A stretch of 64,000 bases of DNA, from assembly GCA_913757435.1 (NCBI GenBank), contig CAJYDM010000001.1, forward strand, positions 1-64,000, given 5' to 3'. The DNA comes from Syntrophomonas sp. DTU019. GTDB lineage: Bacteria; Bacillota; Syntrophomonadia; Syntrophomonadales; Syntrophomonadaceae. Each line of letters starts with the position of its first letter. The first letter of the stretch is position 1. The position numbers were made by a program, and so were the translations under genes. This document shows positions 52,167 to 62,829 of this stretch, in pieces. The notes under the pieces were generated by a model. That model did no database searches. It was given only the letters and a program-made list of their open reading frames with translations, and was not told the DNA's origin.

Positions 52167-52819
52167 TTACTGTTACCGCCTTTCGCTAGAGATTGCAGCC
52201 TTTCTATAAGCGGCTGGATGCGTTCATGCTTGGTCCGGTAGCTGACCCGGTTGCAAATCAGACGAGTGGTGGAATCCATTATCTTGACCAATTCCACCAG
52301 ATTGTTCTCACGCAGGGTACGCCCTGTGGAGACGATATCGACGATCATATCCGACAATCCCATCAATGGCGCTAATTCGATATTACCATGCAATTCTATG
52401 ATTTCCACCTGCAGCCCCTGGTCGCGGAAAAAGCGCTCCGCTGTCACCGGGAATTTAGTTGCCACCCGTTTGTAATTCAGGTCGGCAAGTCTGAAGTTTT
52501 CCATTTCTTCCGGCACTGCCACCACAAAGCGGCAGTAGCCATACTGCAGGTCGACCATTTCAAAAATATCCTTACCCTGCTCCACTATCACGTCCTTGCC
52601 GACTATACCCAGGTCTGCCGCCCCCTGTTCCACATAGGTGGGCACATCGGTGGGACGGCACATGATATATTTTATCATGGGCTGTTCATAATCGAACACC
52701 ATGCTGCGACTGTCCTCTGTAACACCCTCGCAAGGCAGCCCAGCCCTCTCAAAAAGCTCCATGGTGGGCTTTAATAAGGTTCCTTTGGATAAAGCTATAG
52801 TCAGGTATTGCTGTTCCAT
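52163..52819 (-). CDS. hisG: ATP phosphoribosyltransferase HisG, short form
   Basis: A 218-residue catalytic subunit with no C-terminal ACT domain, so it needs HisZ, encoded just upstream. Motifs: IALSKGTLLKPTMELFERAG, DLGIVGKDVIVEQ, and the PRPP loop VDIVSTGRTLRENNL. It joins PRPP and ATP in the first, committed step. ATG 52819 is used because AGGGGGAAC precedes it; the open frame continues 12 codons upstream. Confidence 0.95.
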   Translation of the reverse strand: MEQQYLTIALSKGTLLKPTMELFERAGLPCEGVTEDSRSMVFDYEQPMIKYIMCRPTDVPTYVEQGAADLGIVGKDVIVEQGKDIFEMVDLQYGYCRFVVAVPEEMENFRLADLNYKRVATKFPVTAERFFRDQGLQVEIIELHGNIELAPLMGLSDMIVDIVSTGRTLRENNLVELVKIMDSTTRLICNRVSYRTKHERIQPLIERLQSLAKGGNSK

Positions 52820-52855
52820 CTTGTTCCCCCTGTCGTCTGTGGAACGGTTCGCCAC

Positions 52856-54010
52856 TTAGTCGTCGAGATATTCCAGGCTCCAGTTATCCCTGGACTCGAC
52901 TACTGCCTGCAGTTCTTCGCGGCTGCGCCCCAGTACATCCATCTCCGCCACCAGACCAGCCTGTCGCAGTTCTTGGCAGTGTTTTAGCACCTCGTCCATA
53001 TTGTTCCCCCCGACCAGGCAATGGTGGGGTTCAGCTTCACGGCATTTTAAAACCAGGGCCAGGCGATCGATGCCTACTGCAAAACCGGTGGCCGGGCAGG
53101 AGAAACCGAATTGTTCCATCAGTCGGTCATAGCGGCCGCCGCCTAGAAGTCCATAGCCCAGGTCAGGAGAGTAGCCCTCAAATACAAGGCCAGTATAATA
53201 ATCCAGACGGCGCAACACGCCCAGGTCGATCATGATTTCATCCAAGACACCATATTGACCCAGAGCCGCGTAGGCCTGCAACAGTTCTTCCACTGCAGCA
53301 GATGCCGCCCGGTTCTTTTCTATATAGGGGATGCGTTTTATTACCTCCAGGCCGCCGTGAAGTATGGGCAGACTGGCGATGGTTTCTTTGAGGCCATCGT
53401 CTATGCGCATAGTACTGAGGACCCGGTTCAGTTCTACCAGGTCTTTGCTCTCCACCAGGGCACGGATTTGTTCCCGTTCTGGACCGGATAAGGCCTTGTC
53501 ATCCAATAGCGCGTTGAATATACCGATTTGATTGATGCTGATTTTGAATTTGCTCAGTCCCAGCTCGCGCAACAGACGCACGGCTATGTTGATGATCTCG
53601 GCATCAGCCCAGGGCCCGGGAGCCCCCAACAATTCCAGCCCGGCCTGCCAGTACTCGCGGTACTGGGCTAGATGCGGCTGGACATGACGAAAAACGTTGC
53701 TAATGTAGAAGAGCCGCTGGGGCATCTCATCGCGCAAATGGGTTGAGGCCAGCCTGGCGATGGAAACCGTCACCTCGGGACGGAGTGAAAGTATGCCCCC
53801 TTCACGGTCCAAAAAGAGGAACAGTTCCCCGCGGATATTCTTACCGGCTCCGCTCTCGATAACCTCCAGGAACTCAAAAGTGGGGGTGATCACCTCTTGA
53901 TAGCCATAACTGTTGAACAAGCGGGCCGCTTTACGTTCGATATTGCGTTTTACCTTGACCTCCTCAGGCAGCATATCCCGCAAGCCCTTGGGTACTTCTC
54001 TTTTCTTCAT
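52856..54010 (-). CDS. hisZ: ATP phosphoribosyltransferase regulatory subunit HisZ
   Basis: A 384-residue HisRS-like paralogue that activates short-form HisG. It has class II synthetase motifs: GLRDMLPEEV, motif 2-like FYISNVFRHVQPHLAQYREY, and motif 3-like GLLGGGRYDRLMEQFG and TGFAVGIDRLALVL. It lacks the anticodon-binding domain of HisRS. It heads the his part of the block, 18 bases after the HD-domain gene. Confidence 0.93.
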   Translation of the reverse strand: MKKREVPKGLRDMLPEEVKVKRNIERKAARLFNSYGYQEVITPTFEFLEVIESGAGKNIRGELFLFLDREGGILSLRPEVTVSIARLASTHLRDEMPQRLFYISNVFRHVQPHLAQYREYWQAGLELLGAPGPWADAEIINIAVRLLRELGLSKFKISINQIGIFNALLDDKALSGPEREQIRALVESKDLVELNRVLSTMRIDDGLKETIASLPILHGGLEVIKRIPYIEKNRAASAAVEELLQAYAALGQYGVLDEIMIDLGVLRRLDYYTGLVFEGYSPDLGYGLLGGGRYDRLMEQFGFSCPATGFAVGIDRLALVLKCREAEPHHCLVGGNNMDEVLKHCQELRQAGLVAEMDVLGRSREELQAVVESRDNWSLEYLDD

Positions 54011-54028
54011 GGTCTTCTCCTTACCGCT

Positions 54029-54691
54029 TTACAATAACTTAGCATCATTTATCATCAGTTCAAATTGGCAGCCCAGGTACTCTGCAGCCCTTCTGCTCAT
54101 CATCATCTTGGTGAGAAAGATTTCAAAATATTCCACCACCGAAGTGACTTCGATGTCAATAGTGATCTTCAGGCTAATCAGCCTTTTCTTTGCGTCCACC
54201 TCCAGATGTGAATCAGTAACCGCATAATTGACCCGGTCGCGGGGGGTGAAGGCGGCAAAATCCCTTTTTCTGACGCGAGTCCGTTTTACATCGGATTTAT
54301 CCGCTAATATCAAGGCGGCCGCGACATTGTTGACGCTTTTCCCTTCGGCACGTTCTTCATGGTTGCCTATGGCACCCATTATGATGGCGATTTCTTCTGG
54401 GTCCATGCCCATATCCAAGAGGATGCGAAAAGACATCAAGGCCCCTGACATGCCGTGGCCGTAACGGTTGATCAGATTGCCAATATCATGCAGATACCCG
54501 GCTATGGCGGCTAATTCCGCCTCGCGCTCTGGAAAACCCAGTTTGCTCAGGATGTCCCGACTCAGCTGTGAGACCAGCTCAGCGTGGCTGATATTGTGCT
54601 CAATAGCGCCGATGGTGCCTATATAGTCGTTGCCGATCAGCATATAGGTCTGTACGGCTGGATTGTTTTGGATGTCTTGCAGAGTGATCAA
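54029..54691 (-). CDS. HD-domain phosphohydrolase
   Basis: A 220-residue soluble protein with an HD metal-binding domain: His in ISHAELVSQLSRDIL, the HD pair in AAIAGYLHDIGNLI, His in RYGHGMSGALMSFRIL, and NHEERAEGKSVNNVAAALILADKSD with the last Asp. The C-terminal part is beta-rich (LEVDAKKRLISLKITIDIEV). Substrate unknown; nucleotide hydrolysis is plausible. It starts at TTG 54691 after GGGGAGG. It sits between the pur and his genes in a continuous minus-strand series. Confidence 0.85.
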   Translation of the reverse strand: MITLQDIQNNPAVQTYMLIGNDYIGTIGAIEHNISHAELVSQLSRDILSKLGFPEREAELAAIAGYLHDIGNLINRYGHGMSGALMSFRILLDMGMDPEEIAIIMGAIGNHEERAEGKSVNNVAAALILADKSDVKRTRVRKRDFAAFTPRDRVNYAVTDSHLEVDAKKRLISLKITIDIEVTSVVEYFEIFLTKMMMSRRAAEYLGCQFELMINDAKLL

Positions 54692-54698
54692 TTCTAAG

Positions 54699-55232
54699 CT
54701 AGCCTCCCCATTCTTTCTTGAGCTTCTCGGCTTGGACGGCAGCCCGGGTGCCAGGGGGGATACTGTTCAGCACTTCCAGGGCTTGTTGACTTTGGCCATC
54801 CTGGTTGAGCTGTTGGGCTTGCTGCAGCAATTGGGCCGCATAAGACTCCTTCTCCACCAGGGCAATACGCTCGTTCATATCCTGAGTTTTTCCTAATGCT
54901 TCCAGATCACGATAACGCTCAATGGCTTCCTGGTAACGCCCCTGGCCCAGTAACTCGCTGCCTTCCATAACAATGCGGCGCACCTCTATGCGCTGCGGCA
55001 GGGAGTACAAAAGGTACAGATAAGCAGCGCCGATCACCAGCAGCAGGGCCGCTGAAATCACATAGGGCACAGAATAACGGCGCTGTTTGACCAGATACCC
55101 TAAAACGAATATAAAAGGTACACCCAGCATGAAGGTGACCTTGAGGAATTCACGGGTAGGCAGAAAAAACAGCATAGCCACTACTATAAGCAATACCGCC
55201 CAACGCAGGGCGATCTGCTTTGACCAGTTCAA
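54699..55232 (-). CDS. Membrane protein with C-terminal TPR-like repeats
   Basis: A 177-residue protein: three hydrophobic helices in the first 90 residues (AVLLIVVAMLFFLPT, VTFMLGVPFIFVLGYLV, ISAALLLVIGAAYLYLLYSL), then a helical tail resembling tetratricopeptide repeats (GSELLGQGRYQEAIERYRDL; QQLNQDGQSQQALEVLNSIP). It starts at TTG 55232 after AGGGAGG, 3 bases beyond purD. Function unknown. Confidence 0.7.
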   Translation of the reverse strand: MNWSKQIALRWAVLLIVVAMLFFLPTREFLKVTFMLGVPFIFVLGYLVKQRRYSVPYVISAALLLVIGAAYLYLLYSLPQRIEVRRIVMEGSELLGQGRYQEAIERYRDLEALGKTQDMNERIALVEKESYAAQLLQQAQQLNQDGQSQQALEVLNSIPPGTRAAVQAEKLKKEWGG

Positions 55233-55235
55233 TAA

Positions 55236-56522
55236 TTAGTCCTCCCTTACGAGAGCTTTACGCCCGATATCCTTGCGGTAATGCATGTTTTCAAAACTGA
55301 TTTTAGCGGCTTCCCTATACACCTTATCAATGGCTTCACGGATGGTGGCGCCGGTTTTGACCACATTCAAAACCCGCCCTCCATTGGTCACTATCTGGCC
55401 TGATTTTTTGGCGGTGCCCGCATGAAACACCAAGGTGTCATGATCCACCGCATCCAAACCTGTGATGGGAAAGCCCTTTTGATAGCTTTCCGGGTAGCCT
55501 CCCGAAGCCAGCACCAGGCACACACAGCTGCCTGGCTTAAGACCCATCTCAACGCCCTTGATATCTCCGCGGGCTGAAGCCTCTAGGACTGGCAGCAAAT
55601 CTCCTTCCAACATAGGCATGATAGCCTGAGTTTCGGGGTCCCCAAAGCGGCAGTTGAATTCCAGCACTTTAGGTCCGTCAGCAGTGATCATCAACCCCGC
55701 GTATAAAACCCCCTGATAGGGACATCCCTCAGCCTGCATGGCATAAATGACCGGTTCAATTATCTTATTCAGAACCTCCTGGTGAAGCTCCGCAGTAAAA
55801 ACCGGGGGATTCACATAAGCACCCATTCCGCCGGTATTGGGACCCTGGTCATTATCAAACACCTGTTTGTGGTCCTGAGCGGCAATCAGCGGCAAATAAT
55901 TTTGCCCGTCGCTGATGGCAAAAAAGCTGACTTCTTCGCCCTCCAGGAATTCCTCTATTACCACCTGGTCACCGGCGCCCCCGAATTGACGTTCTTGCAT
56001 CATACTAATCAAGGCCGTCCTAGCCTCAGCTTCGGTTGAGGCAATAATCACACCTTTGCCGGCGGCCAGGCCATCAGCTTTGATGACCACCCGGCGCCCG
56101 TTGCTAACAAATCCCAGGGCAAACTCCAGGGCTGGGTCAAAGCTCTCAAAGGTCTCATAAGCAGCGGTAGGAATGTTGTACTTGTGCAAAAGGTTTTTGG
56201 CAAACACTTTGCTGCCTTCCAGTCTGGCAGCCATAGAGGTAGGACCGAATATTTGCAGGTCATGGTCGTGGAATAACTCTACGATGCCTGCCATCAAGGG
56301 TACTTCGGGACCTACCACAGTGAGATCGATTTTTTGGCTCCAGGCAAAATAAAGAATCTCACTGAGATCGTCAACCTCAATATCCTCACATTGGGCCAAC
56401 CCGGCCATGCCGGGGTTGCCTGGGGCGGCATAAATCTTTTCCACCTCGGGACTTTGGGCTAGTTTCCATACCAGGGCATGTTCTCTGCCGCCCTGACCGA
56501 TCACCAGTATCTTCTTACCCAT
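55236..56522 (-). CDS. purD: Phosphoribosylamine-glycine ligase PurD
   Basis: A 428-residue ATP-grasp enzyme. N-terminal VIGQGGREHALVWKL, ATP-binding GRRVVIKADGLAAGKGVIIA, and the metal/substrate segment CRFGDPETQAIMPML are all present. It makes glycinamide ribonucleotide. ATG 56522 (MGKKILVIG) has GAGGGGGGT ahead; five upstream codons are dropped. Confidence 0.96.
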   Translation of the reverse strand: MGKKILVIGQGGREHALVWKLAQSPEVEKIYAAPGNPGMAGLAQCEDIEVDDLSEILYFAWSQKIDLTVVGPEVPLMAGIVELFHDHDLQIFGPTSMAARLEGSKVFAKNLLHKYNIPTAAYETFESFDPALEFALGFVSNGRRVVIKADGLAAGKGVIIASTEAEARTALISMMQERQFGGAGDQVVIEEFLEGEEVSFFAISDGQNYLPLIAAQDHKQVFDNDQGPNTGGMGAYVNPPVFTAELHQEVLNKIIEPVIYAMQAEGCPYQGVLYAGLMITADGPKVLEFNCRFGDPETQAIMPMLEGDLLPVLEASARGDIKGVEMGLKPGSCVCLVLASGGYPESYQKGFPITGLDAVDHDTLVFHAGTAKKSGQIVTNGGRVLNVVKTGATIREAIDKVYREAAKISFENMHYRKDIGRKALVRED

Positions 56523-56657
56523 TCTTACCCCCCTCATACGCGGTCTTATACAGACGGTCCTCGATAATAGTCCGAATTTAAACTGACACTGTTACCATCT
56601 CTGCCAGAAATGGTACAGATTAATAGATACCATTAATCTTTCTGGGGTTAATAAGTA

Positions 56658-58181
56658 TTAGTGCTTAAAATGCCGCACCCCGGTGAAAACCATAGCAATT
56701 CCATGCTTATTGCATTCGGCGATGCTCTCTTCATCACGGATGGAACCGCCCGGTTGTATGATAGCTTTGACGCCTGCAGCTGCAGCAACTTCCACTGAAT
56801 CTTTAAAGGGGAAGTAAGCATCGGAGGCCATAACCGACTGATCCGCTTTATCCCCGGCCATTTCTACGGCGATGCGGGTCGAACCGACCCGATTCATCTG
56901 CCCGGCTCCTACCCCCACGGCTTGACCGGCTTTGGCCAGAACGATGGCATTGGACTTGACATGTTTGCACACCTTCCAGGCGAACAGCAGGTCTTCAATC
57001 TGTTCCGGGCTGGGTTGAGCCGTCGTTACAACCTGCAGATCGCTGGCCTTGATATGATCCTGGTCTGATTGCTGAACTATGAATCCCCCATCTACGCTCT
57101 TCACCTGCCAGGACGCGGGAGGGTTTATTTCCAGGCGCAATATGCGCAGATTCTTCTTTTTGCGCAGGATTTCCAAAGCCGACTCATCGTATTGCGGCGC
57201 GATTATGACCTCCATAAAAAGTGACGCTGCCTTCTGCGCAGTCTCCTGGTCAACCCGTCCATTGAAGGCCACTATGCCTCCGTAGGCGGAAACCGGGTCA
57301 GCAGCCAGAGCCCGTTCATAAGCTTCGGCCAACGTGCCCCCTAGAGCGGTGCCGCAGGGGTTGTTATGTTTTATAATCACACAGGCTGGCTTTTCAAATT
57401 CGCGCACCAGATCCCAGGCTGCCTGAGTATCGATGATATTATTATACGATAGTTCTTTGCCGTTCAGCTGCTGGGCATCAGGCAGCCCTGCCGCTGATGG
57501 CAGCACATCCTTATAAAAGGCAGCCCGCTGATGGGGGTTTTCCCCATAACGCAACGAATACACCTTTTCACCGGCATTAACATAGATGTCAGCCAGATCG
57601 CTCCCGGTCTTTCTGGCTAAATACGCACTTATCATGGCGTCGTAGCTAGCGGTGTGGCGGAAGGCTTCCAGTGCCAGGTTCAAGCGGGTTGTCTCATCCA
57701 CCTCGCCGCTCTGGAGTTGCTGCAAGATCAGCGGATACATTTCAGGGTTGGTCACGATCAGTACATGGCGGTAGTTCTTAGCAGCCGCCCTGACCATGCT
57801 AGGCCCGCCTATATCAATATTCTCGATGGCTTCTTCCAGGCTCACTCCAGGTTTGCTCACCGTGGCCTTAAAGGGATATAAGTTTACCGCTACCAGGTCG
57901 ATAGGTGTTATCTGGTTTTGCTCCAACTCAGCCAGATGCTGCGGATTGCGCATAGCCAGAATGCCACCATGTATTTTGGGATGCAAGGTCTTCACGCGCC
58001 CATCTAAAATCTCTGGGAAACCAGTCACTTCAGCCACCTTGGTGACTGTCACGCCCGATTCCTGCAGAGCATTATAAGTACCGCCGGTGCTGATGATCTC
58101 ATAGCCCAAATCGCTTAGGCCCCGAGCGAATGCAATCAGACCGCTTTTGTCGGATACGCTTATCAAAGCCCTTTTGGTCAT
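56658..58181 (-). CDS. purH: AICAR transformylase / IMP cyclohydrolase PurH
   Basis: A 507-residue bifunctional enzyme. Residues 1-200 are the IMP cyclohydrolase/MGS-like domain ([35 protein letters not shown]). The remainder is the AICAR transformylase with the catalytic Lys-His in [12 protein letters not shown] and [15 protein letters not shown]. It completes IMP synthesis and also uses AICAR made by HisF. A 135-base gap separates it from purD. Confidence 0.96.
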   Translation of the reverse strand: MTKRALISVSDKSGLIAFARGLSDLGYEIISTGGTYNALQESGVTVTKVAEVTGFPEILDGRVKTLHPKIHGGILAMRNPQHLAELEQNQITPIDLVAVNLYPFKATVSKPGVSLEEAIENIDIGGPSMVRAAAKNYRHVLIVTNPEMYPLILQQLQSGEVDETTRLNLALEAFRHTASYDAMISAYLARKTGSDLADIYVNAGEKVYSLRYGENPHQRAAFYKDVLPSAAGLPDAQQLNGKELSYNNIIDTQAAWDLVREFEKPACVIIKHNNPCGTALGGTLAEAYERALAADPVSAYGGIVAFNGRVDQETAQKAASLFMEVIIAPQYDESALEILRKKKNLRILRLEINPPASWQVKSVDGGFIVQQSDQDHIKASDLQVVTTAQPSPEQIEDLLFAWKVCKHVKSNAIVLAKAGQAVGVGAGQMNRVGSTRIAVEMAGDKADQSVMASDAYFPFKDSVEVAAAAGVKAIIQPGGSIRDEESIAECNKHGIAMVFTGVRHFKH

Positions 58182-58269
58182 AACATTACCTCCTTTAGGA
58201 AATCAACCTATTATTATCAACTTGCTTATACCACTGATTTTATACTCTAGCCGAGTTCAAGTCTCTGTC

Positions 58270-58896
58270 TCAACGTATGAATACGCGCCGCCCCTCAAGG
58301 TAGACCCGTCCTTCCGCAATCAACTGCAAAGAGCGCCAGTAGATTTTGTGTTCTTCCACCAATATCCTGGTGGCCAGGCTGTCTTCATCATCGTCTTGAT
58401 ATACCGGTACCACCGCTTGCATAATTATGGGACCGGTGTCCATGCCAGTATCGACCAGGTGCACAGTGCAGCCGCTGTATTTCACCCCATACTCAACCGC
58501 CTGGCCCTGGGCGTTTAAGCCCATAAAAGAAGGCAACAAGGCCGGGTGAATGTTTACCACCCGATCCTTAAAGGCACTCAGCATTACGCTTCCCAGTATG
58601 CGCATGTATCCAGCCAGAACCACCAGGTTGACCGATTCAGCCTGCAGCAGCTCAACCAGGTGTTGTTCATACTTGCTTTTACTTTCAAAATCACGTGGGT
58701 TGACAAAGTAGTTTTTGACATTACGTACTGCAGCCTTTTGTAAGACTGCTGCGTCACGGTTGTCACTTATCACCAGAGCCATGCTGGCGTTCAAATCCTG
58801 GCGGATGATGGCAGCCATTATGGCATCGAAATTACTTCCCCGCCCCGAAGCCAGTAGACCCAGACGCAATTTGCCGGCTTCCATCAAGCGCTTCAT
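58270..58896 (-). CDS. purN: Glycinamide ribonucleotide formyltransferase PurN
   Basis: A 208-residue formyltransferase. [14 protein letters not shown] at the N-terminus, catalytic Asn/His in [15 protein letters not shown], and the Asp in [19 protein letters not shown]. It transfers formyl from 10-formyl-THF to GAR. ATG 58896 has AAGGAG upstream and overlaps the purM stop by 4 bases. Confidence 0.95.
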   Translation of the reverse strand: MKRLMEAGKLRLGLLASGRGSNFDAIMAAIIRQDLNASMALVISDNRDAAVLQKAAVRNVKNYFVNPRDFESKSKYEQHLVELLQAESVNLVVLAGYMRILGSVMLSAFKDRVVNIHPALLPSFMGLNAQGQAVEYGVKYSGCTVHLVDTGMDTGPIIMQAVVPVYQDDDEDSLATRILVEEHKIYWRSLQLIAEGRVYLEGRRVFIR

Positions 58897-59930
58897 AAAA
58901 GCTTGACTCCTTCCCACTCGTCGCTCACCTTCCCGATCACCAGAGGTCTTTCCCCCTGTTGGTCCAGAACCTGCATGGTCAGATCAACATCGGCGGCGTC
59001 CACAACCAGAACAAAACCAATTCCCATATTGAAGGTGCGATACATCTCGTCTTTATCCACTCCGCCATAAGCAGCGATCAAATCGAATATTACCGGGACA
59101 GAAACAGCACTGCTGTCGATTATCGCACCCAGGTTCGATGGCAAGACCCGGGCGAAGTTTTCCACTATTCCTCCTCCGGTGATGTGGGCCATGCCATGCA
59201 CATCTACCTGTGACAACAGATGCAGCACCGGTTTTACATAAATACGAGTAGGTGTCAAAAGGATTTCCCCCAGTGGCCGGTCCAGATCCCCAGGCTTTGC
59301 CGACAGGTCCAGGGCGGCGTGTTCCAGCAAGACTTTGCGGGCTAGAGAAAACCCGTTGGAATGCAGCCCTGATGAAGGCAAGCCGATGAGCACATCTCCG
59401 GCGGCAATCTTGCTGCCCTGGAGCAGTCTAGGTCTATCTGCTACTCCTACCGCAAACCCGGCCAGGTCATATTCGTCTTCACCATAAAAGCCGGGCATCT
59501 CTGCAGTCTCGCCACCTATTAGAGCGCACCCCGCTTGTACGCACCCCAGGCTTACGCCTTTGACCAGCATTTCAATAACTTCGGGCTTCAACTTGCCTAC
59601 TCCGATATAATCCAGGAAGAACAGCGGCTCAGCACCGTGCACTAGGATATCGTTGACACACATGGCGACCAAATCTATTCCTACTGTATCATGTATATCC
59701 ATCAACTGGGCTATCTTTAATTTGGTTCCAACCCCATCGGTGCCTGACACCAAGACCGGTTCACGGTATTTGGAGGTGTCCAGGGCGAAAAAGCCTGCAA
59801 AGGCGCCGATGTCATTTATAACCTCGGGTCGTCTGGTCATTCCCACCCATTTTTTTATCATTTCCACCGAAGTGCTGGCGGCATCGATATCTACTCCAGC
59901 CTGCTTGTAATCTAAGCCCGGCTTTTTCAT
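58893..59930 (-). CDS. purM: AIR synthetase PurM
   Basis: A 345-residue ATP-dependent cyclo-ligase. Signature blocks [54 protein letters not shown] and [15 protein letters not shown]. It closes the imidazole ring of AIR. ATG 59930 ([15 protein letters not shown]) follows GGGGGAG. Confidence 0.96.
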   Translation of the reverse strand: MKKPGLDYKQAGVDIDAASTSVEMIKKWVGMTRRPEVINDIGAFAGFFALDTSKYREPVLVSGTDGVGTKLKIAQLMDIHDTVGIDLVAMCVNDILVHGAEPLFFLDYIGVGKLKPEVIEMLVKGVSLGCVQAGCALIGGETAEMPGFYGEDEYDLAGFAVGVADRPRLLQGSKIAAGDVLIGLPSSGLHSNGFSLARKVLLEHAALDLSAKPGDLDRPLGEILLTPTRIYVKPVLHLLSQVDVHGMAHITGGGIVENFARVLPSNLGAIIDSSAVSVPVIFDLIAAYGGVDKDEMYRTFNMGIGFVLVVDAADVDLTMQVLDQQGERPLVIGKVSDEWEGVKLL

Positions 59931-59961
59931 GGTTTTCTCCCCCATTCATAATTTCGATCAT

Positions 59962-61377
59962 TTATCCGCAGGCTGAACCGGGATCGAATCCCTCTACTGC
60001 AATCGGATAATCTCCGTTGAAACATGCCGCGCAAAAGCTGCCCGACCCTCCTGCCATGGCGGCGAACATGCCTTCCGTACTGAGATAGTGCAGGCTGTCG
60101 GCGCCGATAAAATTCTGTATCTGTTCCACCTTCATGACGCTGGCGATCAATTCCTCACGCCGTGAAGTATCTATGCCGTAAAAGCAAGAATAACGTGTCG
60201 GGGGCGAGGCCACTGCCATATGCACCTCTGTCGCTCCGGCGTCACGCAGCATCTGCACGATCTGTCGGCTGGTGGTGCCTCTTACAATAGAGTCGTCAAC
60301 CATGATCACCCGCTTATCCTTGACTATCTCTTGCACCGCGTTAAGTTTGATGCGTACGCTGATCTCACGCAGGGCCTGCGTGGGTTGAATAAAGGTTCGT
60401 CCCACATAACGATTTTTTATGAGCCCTTCATGGAAGGGCAGCCTGGCCTCTTCCGCGTAGCCTAAGGCTGCTGAGGTGCCGGAATCAGGCACCGATATCA
60501 CCATGTCAGCTGCCACGCCGCACTCTCGGGCCAGCTGACATCCCATAGCCCGCCGCGCATGGTAAACGTTGATATTGTCGATAGTACTGTCCGGGCGTGC
60601 GAAGTAGATGTATTCGAATATGCATAAGGCCTTACGCGATGATGGCGTATGCTGTACAGAGCGCAGCCCCTGGCTATCGATGGCCACTATCTCCCCGGGT
60701 TCAATATCCCGGATCAAGGTAGCGCCAATAGTATCGAAAGCCACCGATTCCGATGCCAGGACATAATTACCGTTCAGTTCTCCCAAACATAACGGCCTGA
60801 TGCCCATGGGATCGCGGGCCCCCAGGAGGCGGTCATCAGTGGCTATCACCAGGGCGTAACCGCCCTTGAGATCGATCATGCATTTGGCCAGGGCCTGTTC
60901 TATGGGGTCATGGGAATAGCGTGCCAGGAGGTTGGCTATGATTTCGGTATCAGTGGTGGTTTGAAAAACCGAGCCGTAGGTAGCCAACTGCTGGCGCAGC
61001 ACCTGGGCATTGACCAGATTGCCGTTATATGTCAAGCCTACCATACCCTGCAGATAATGAAAAACCATAGGCTGACTATTGACCACATTGCTGGCCCCGC
61101 TGGTTGAATAGCGTACATGACCAACCGCTATATGCCCGCTCAAAGCATTGATGTGCTCGTCCTTAATGACCTCTGGCACCAATCCCATGCCTTTATGCAA
61201 ATGGATCTGGCGGCCGTTGGCGACTGCCAGGCCAGCGCTCTCCTGCCCGCGGTGCTGCAGGCCATATAGGCCGTAAAAGGCTGTGCGGGCGGCATCAGTA
61301 GCGTTTTCCGGACAGTTCAGAAATATCCCGAAAACCCCGCACTCATCATGGAAATGATCTTTAAACTCATATGGCAT
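59962..61377 (-). CDS. purF: Amidophosphoribosyltransferase PurF (Fe-S type)
   Basis: A 472-residue enzyme for the first step of purine synthesis from PRPP. A short propeptide precedes Cys13 in HDECGVFGIF, the expected mature N-terminal nucleophile. The PRPP loop is VIMVDDSIVRGTTSRQIV. Cysteines of the Bacillus-type [4Fe-4S] cluster are visible (CIFEYIYFARPD, CFYGIDT, and C449/C452 in FCAACFNGDY), so it should be oxygen-sensitive. ATG 61377 (MPYEFKDHF) has GGGAGG ahead. Confidence 0.96.
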   Translation of the reverse strand: MPYEFKDHFHDECGVFGIFLNCPENATDAARTAFYGLYGLQHRGQESAGLAVANGRQIHLHKGMGLVPEVIKDEHINALSGHIAVGHVRYSTSGASNVVNSQPMVFHYLQGMVGLTYNGNLVNAQVLRQQLATYGSVFQTTTDTEIIANLLARYSHDPIEQALAKCMIDLKGGYALVIATDDRLLGARDPMGIRPLCLGELNGNYVLASESVAFDTIGATLIRDIEPGEIVAIDSQGLRSVQHTPSSRKALCIFEYIYFARPDSTIDNINVYHARRAMGCQLARECGVAADMVISVPDSGTSAALGYAEEARLPFHEGLIKNRYVGRTFIQPTQALREISVRIKLNAVQEIVKDKRVIMVDDSIVRGTTSRQIVQMLRDAGATEVHMAVASPPTRYSCFYGIDTSRREELIASVMKVEQIQNFIGADSLHYLSTEGMFAAMAGGSGSFCAACFNGDYPIAVEGFDPGSACG

Positions 61378-61520
61378 GCTATGGAATCCTCCCAACTGCA
61401 GGCGGCCTGTTCAATCCGACAACCAGCCAGTTATCACCTATGCTAAACTGCAACTGGGATCCTTCGTCCTTTCCCAGAGGAGTTCTCTCGCTATTCTTAG
61501 TTTTGTCTCTTCGGGATAAA

Positions 61521-62816
61521 TTAGTCCAGTCCGCAACGTTTGAATATATAATCCACGTTCTTGAAGTATATCGACATATCGAAGACTGCTTCTATCTCCT
61601 CGAGACTCATGATATTCATGATCTTCTGATCCTTGAGGACCAGTTCTTTAAAGCTGCAGCGTTCAGTCCAGCTCTTCATGGCATGGCCCTGCACCAACAG
61701 GTAGGCGGTTTCCCGCAGCATACCCTTATCGATTAAATGCAGCATCAATTCCTGGGAGAATATCAAACCCCCAGTCAGGTTGATGTTGCGGGTCATGTTG
61801 TCTTCATATACTACCAGGCCTTGGATAACACCAGTCAGTTTTTCCAACATATAATCCAACAGAATGCAACTGTCCGGTATAATGATTCTTTCCACTGAAG
61901 AGTGAGTCAGATCACGCTCATGCCACAAGGCTACGTTTTCCATAGCAGCCAAGGCATTGCCGCGCAGAACTCGAGACAATCCCGCCACCCTTTCACTCAT
62001 CATGGGATTCCGTTTGTGAGGCATGGCTGAAGAGCCCTTCTGCCCTTTGCGAAATGGCTCTTCCACCTCCAGTATCTCGGTTCGTTGCAGATTTCTGATC
62101 TCGGTGGCTATCTTCTCCACAGAAGCCCCTATTACCGCCAGGATGTTCATAAAATGGGCGTGGCGGTCGCGCTGGATTACCTGTGTGGATACCGGGCAAG
62201 GCTTTAAACCCACGGCTGCGCAGACATATTCCTCCACCTGCGGGTCTATGTGGGCAAAATTGCCCATAGCACCTGAAATAGCCCCGTAGGCGATATCCTC
62301 TTCGGCCTGCTCCAACCTGGCTGCGGCTCGCCCCAAGTCGGAGTACCACAGAGCCATTTTCAGGCCAAAGGTGCTGGGTTCTCCATGCACTCCATGACTG
62401 CGTCCCATGTTCAAAGTATATTTGTATTTGACCGCCTGACTGGCTATCACCTGCCGCAGCCCCACCAGTTTGGTCCTGATGATAGCTGCCGCATCTCGCA
62501 TCTGCATGGCTAGTCCGGTATCGAGAATATCTGAGGAGGTCATGCCAAGATGTATATATTTAGAGGGTTCGCCCACATGTTCAGCCACATTGGTGAGAAA
62601 GGCGATAACGTCATGATGGACTTCAGCTTCGATCTGCTCGATGCGCGCGGGATCATAAGCGGCTCTGGCTTTAATGGCCGCAAGCGCCTCAGCCGGGATA
62701 TTGCCCAGTCTGGCCTGGGCCTCACAGGCAGCGATCTCGATCTTCAGCCAATTCTGCAGTTTGTTTTCCTGTGACCAGATGCGGCCCATTTCAGGAAGGG
62801 TATAGCGATCAATCAT
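61521..62816 (-). CDS. purB: Adenylosuccinate lyase PurB
   Basis: A 431-residue fumarase/aspartase-superfamily enzyme. Superfamily signature GSSAMPHKRNPMMSERV, the catalytic His in GRSHGVHGEPSTFGLK, and MTSSDILDTGLAMQM. It cleaves SAICAR and adenylosuccinate with release of fumarate. It follows purE by 13 bases and precedes purF. Confidence 0.96.
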   Translation of the reverse strand: MIDRYTLPEMGRIWSQENKLQNWLKIEIAACEAQARLGNIPAEALAAIKARAAYDPARIEQIEAEVHHDVIAFLTNVAEHVGEPSKYIHLGMTSSDILDTGLAMQMRDAAAIIRTKLVGLRQVIASQAVKYKYTLNMGRSHGVHGEPSTFGLKMALWYSDLGRAAARLEQAEEDIAYGAISGAMGNFAHIDPQVEEYVCAAVGLKPCPVSTQVIQRDRHAHFMNILAVIGASVEKIATEIRNLQRTEILEVEEPFRKGQKGSSAMPHKRNPMMSERVAGLSRVLRGNALAAMENVALWHERDLTHSSVERIIIPDSCILLDYMLEKLTGVIQGLVVYEDNMTRNINLTGGLIFSQELMLHLIDKGMLRETAYLLVQGHAMKSWTERCSFKELVLKDQKIMNIMSLEEIEAVFDMSIYFKNVDYIFKRCGLD

Positions 62817-62829
62817 CTATTATATCTCC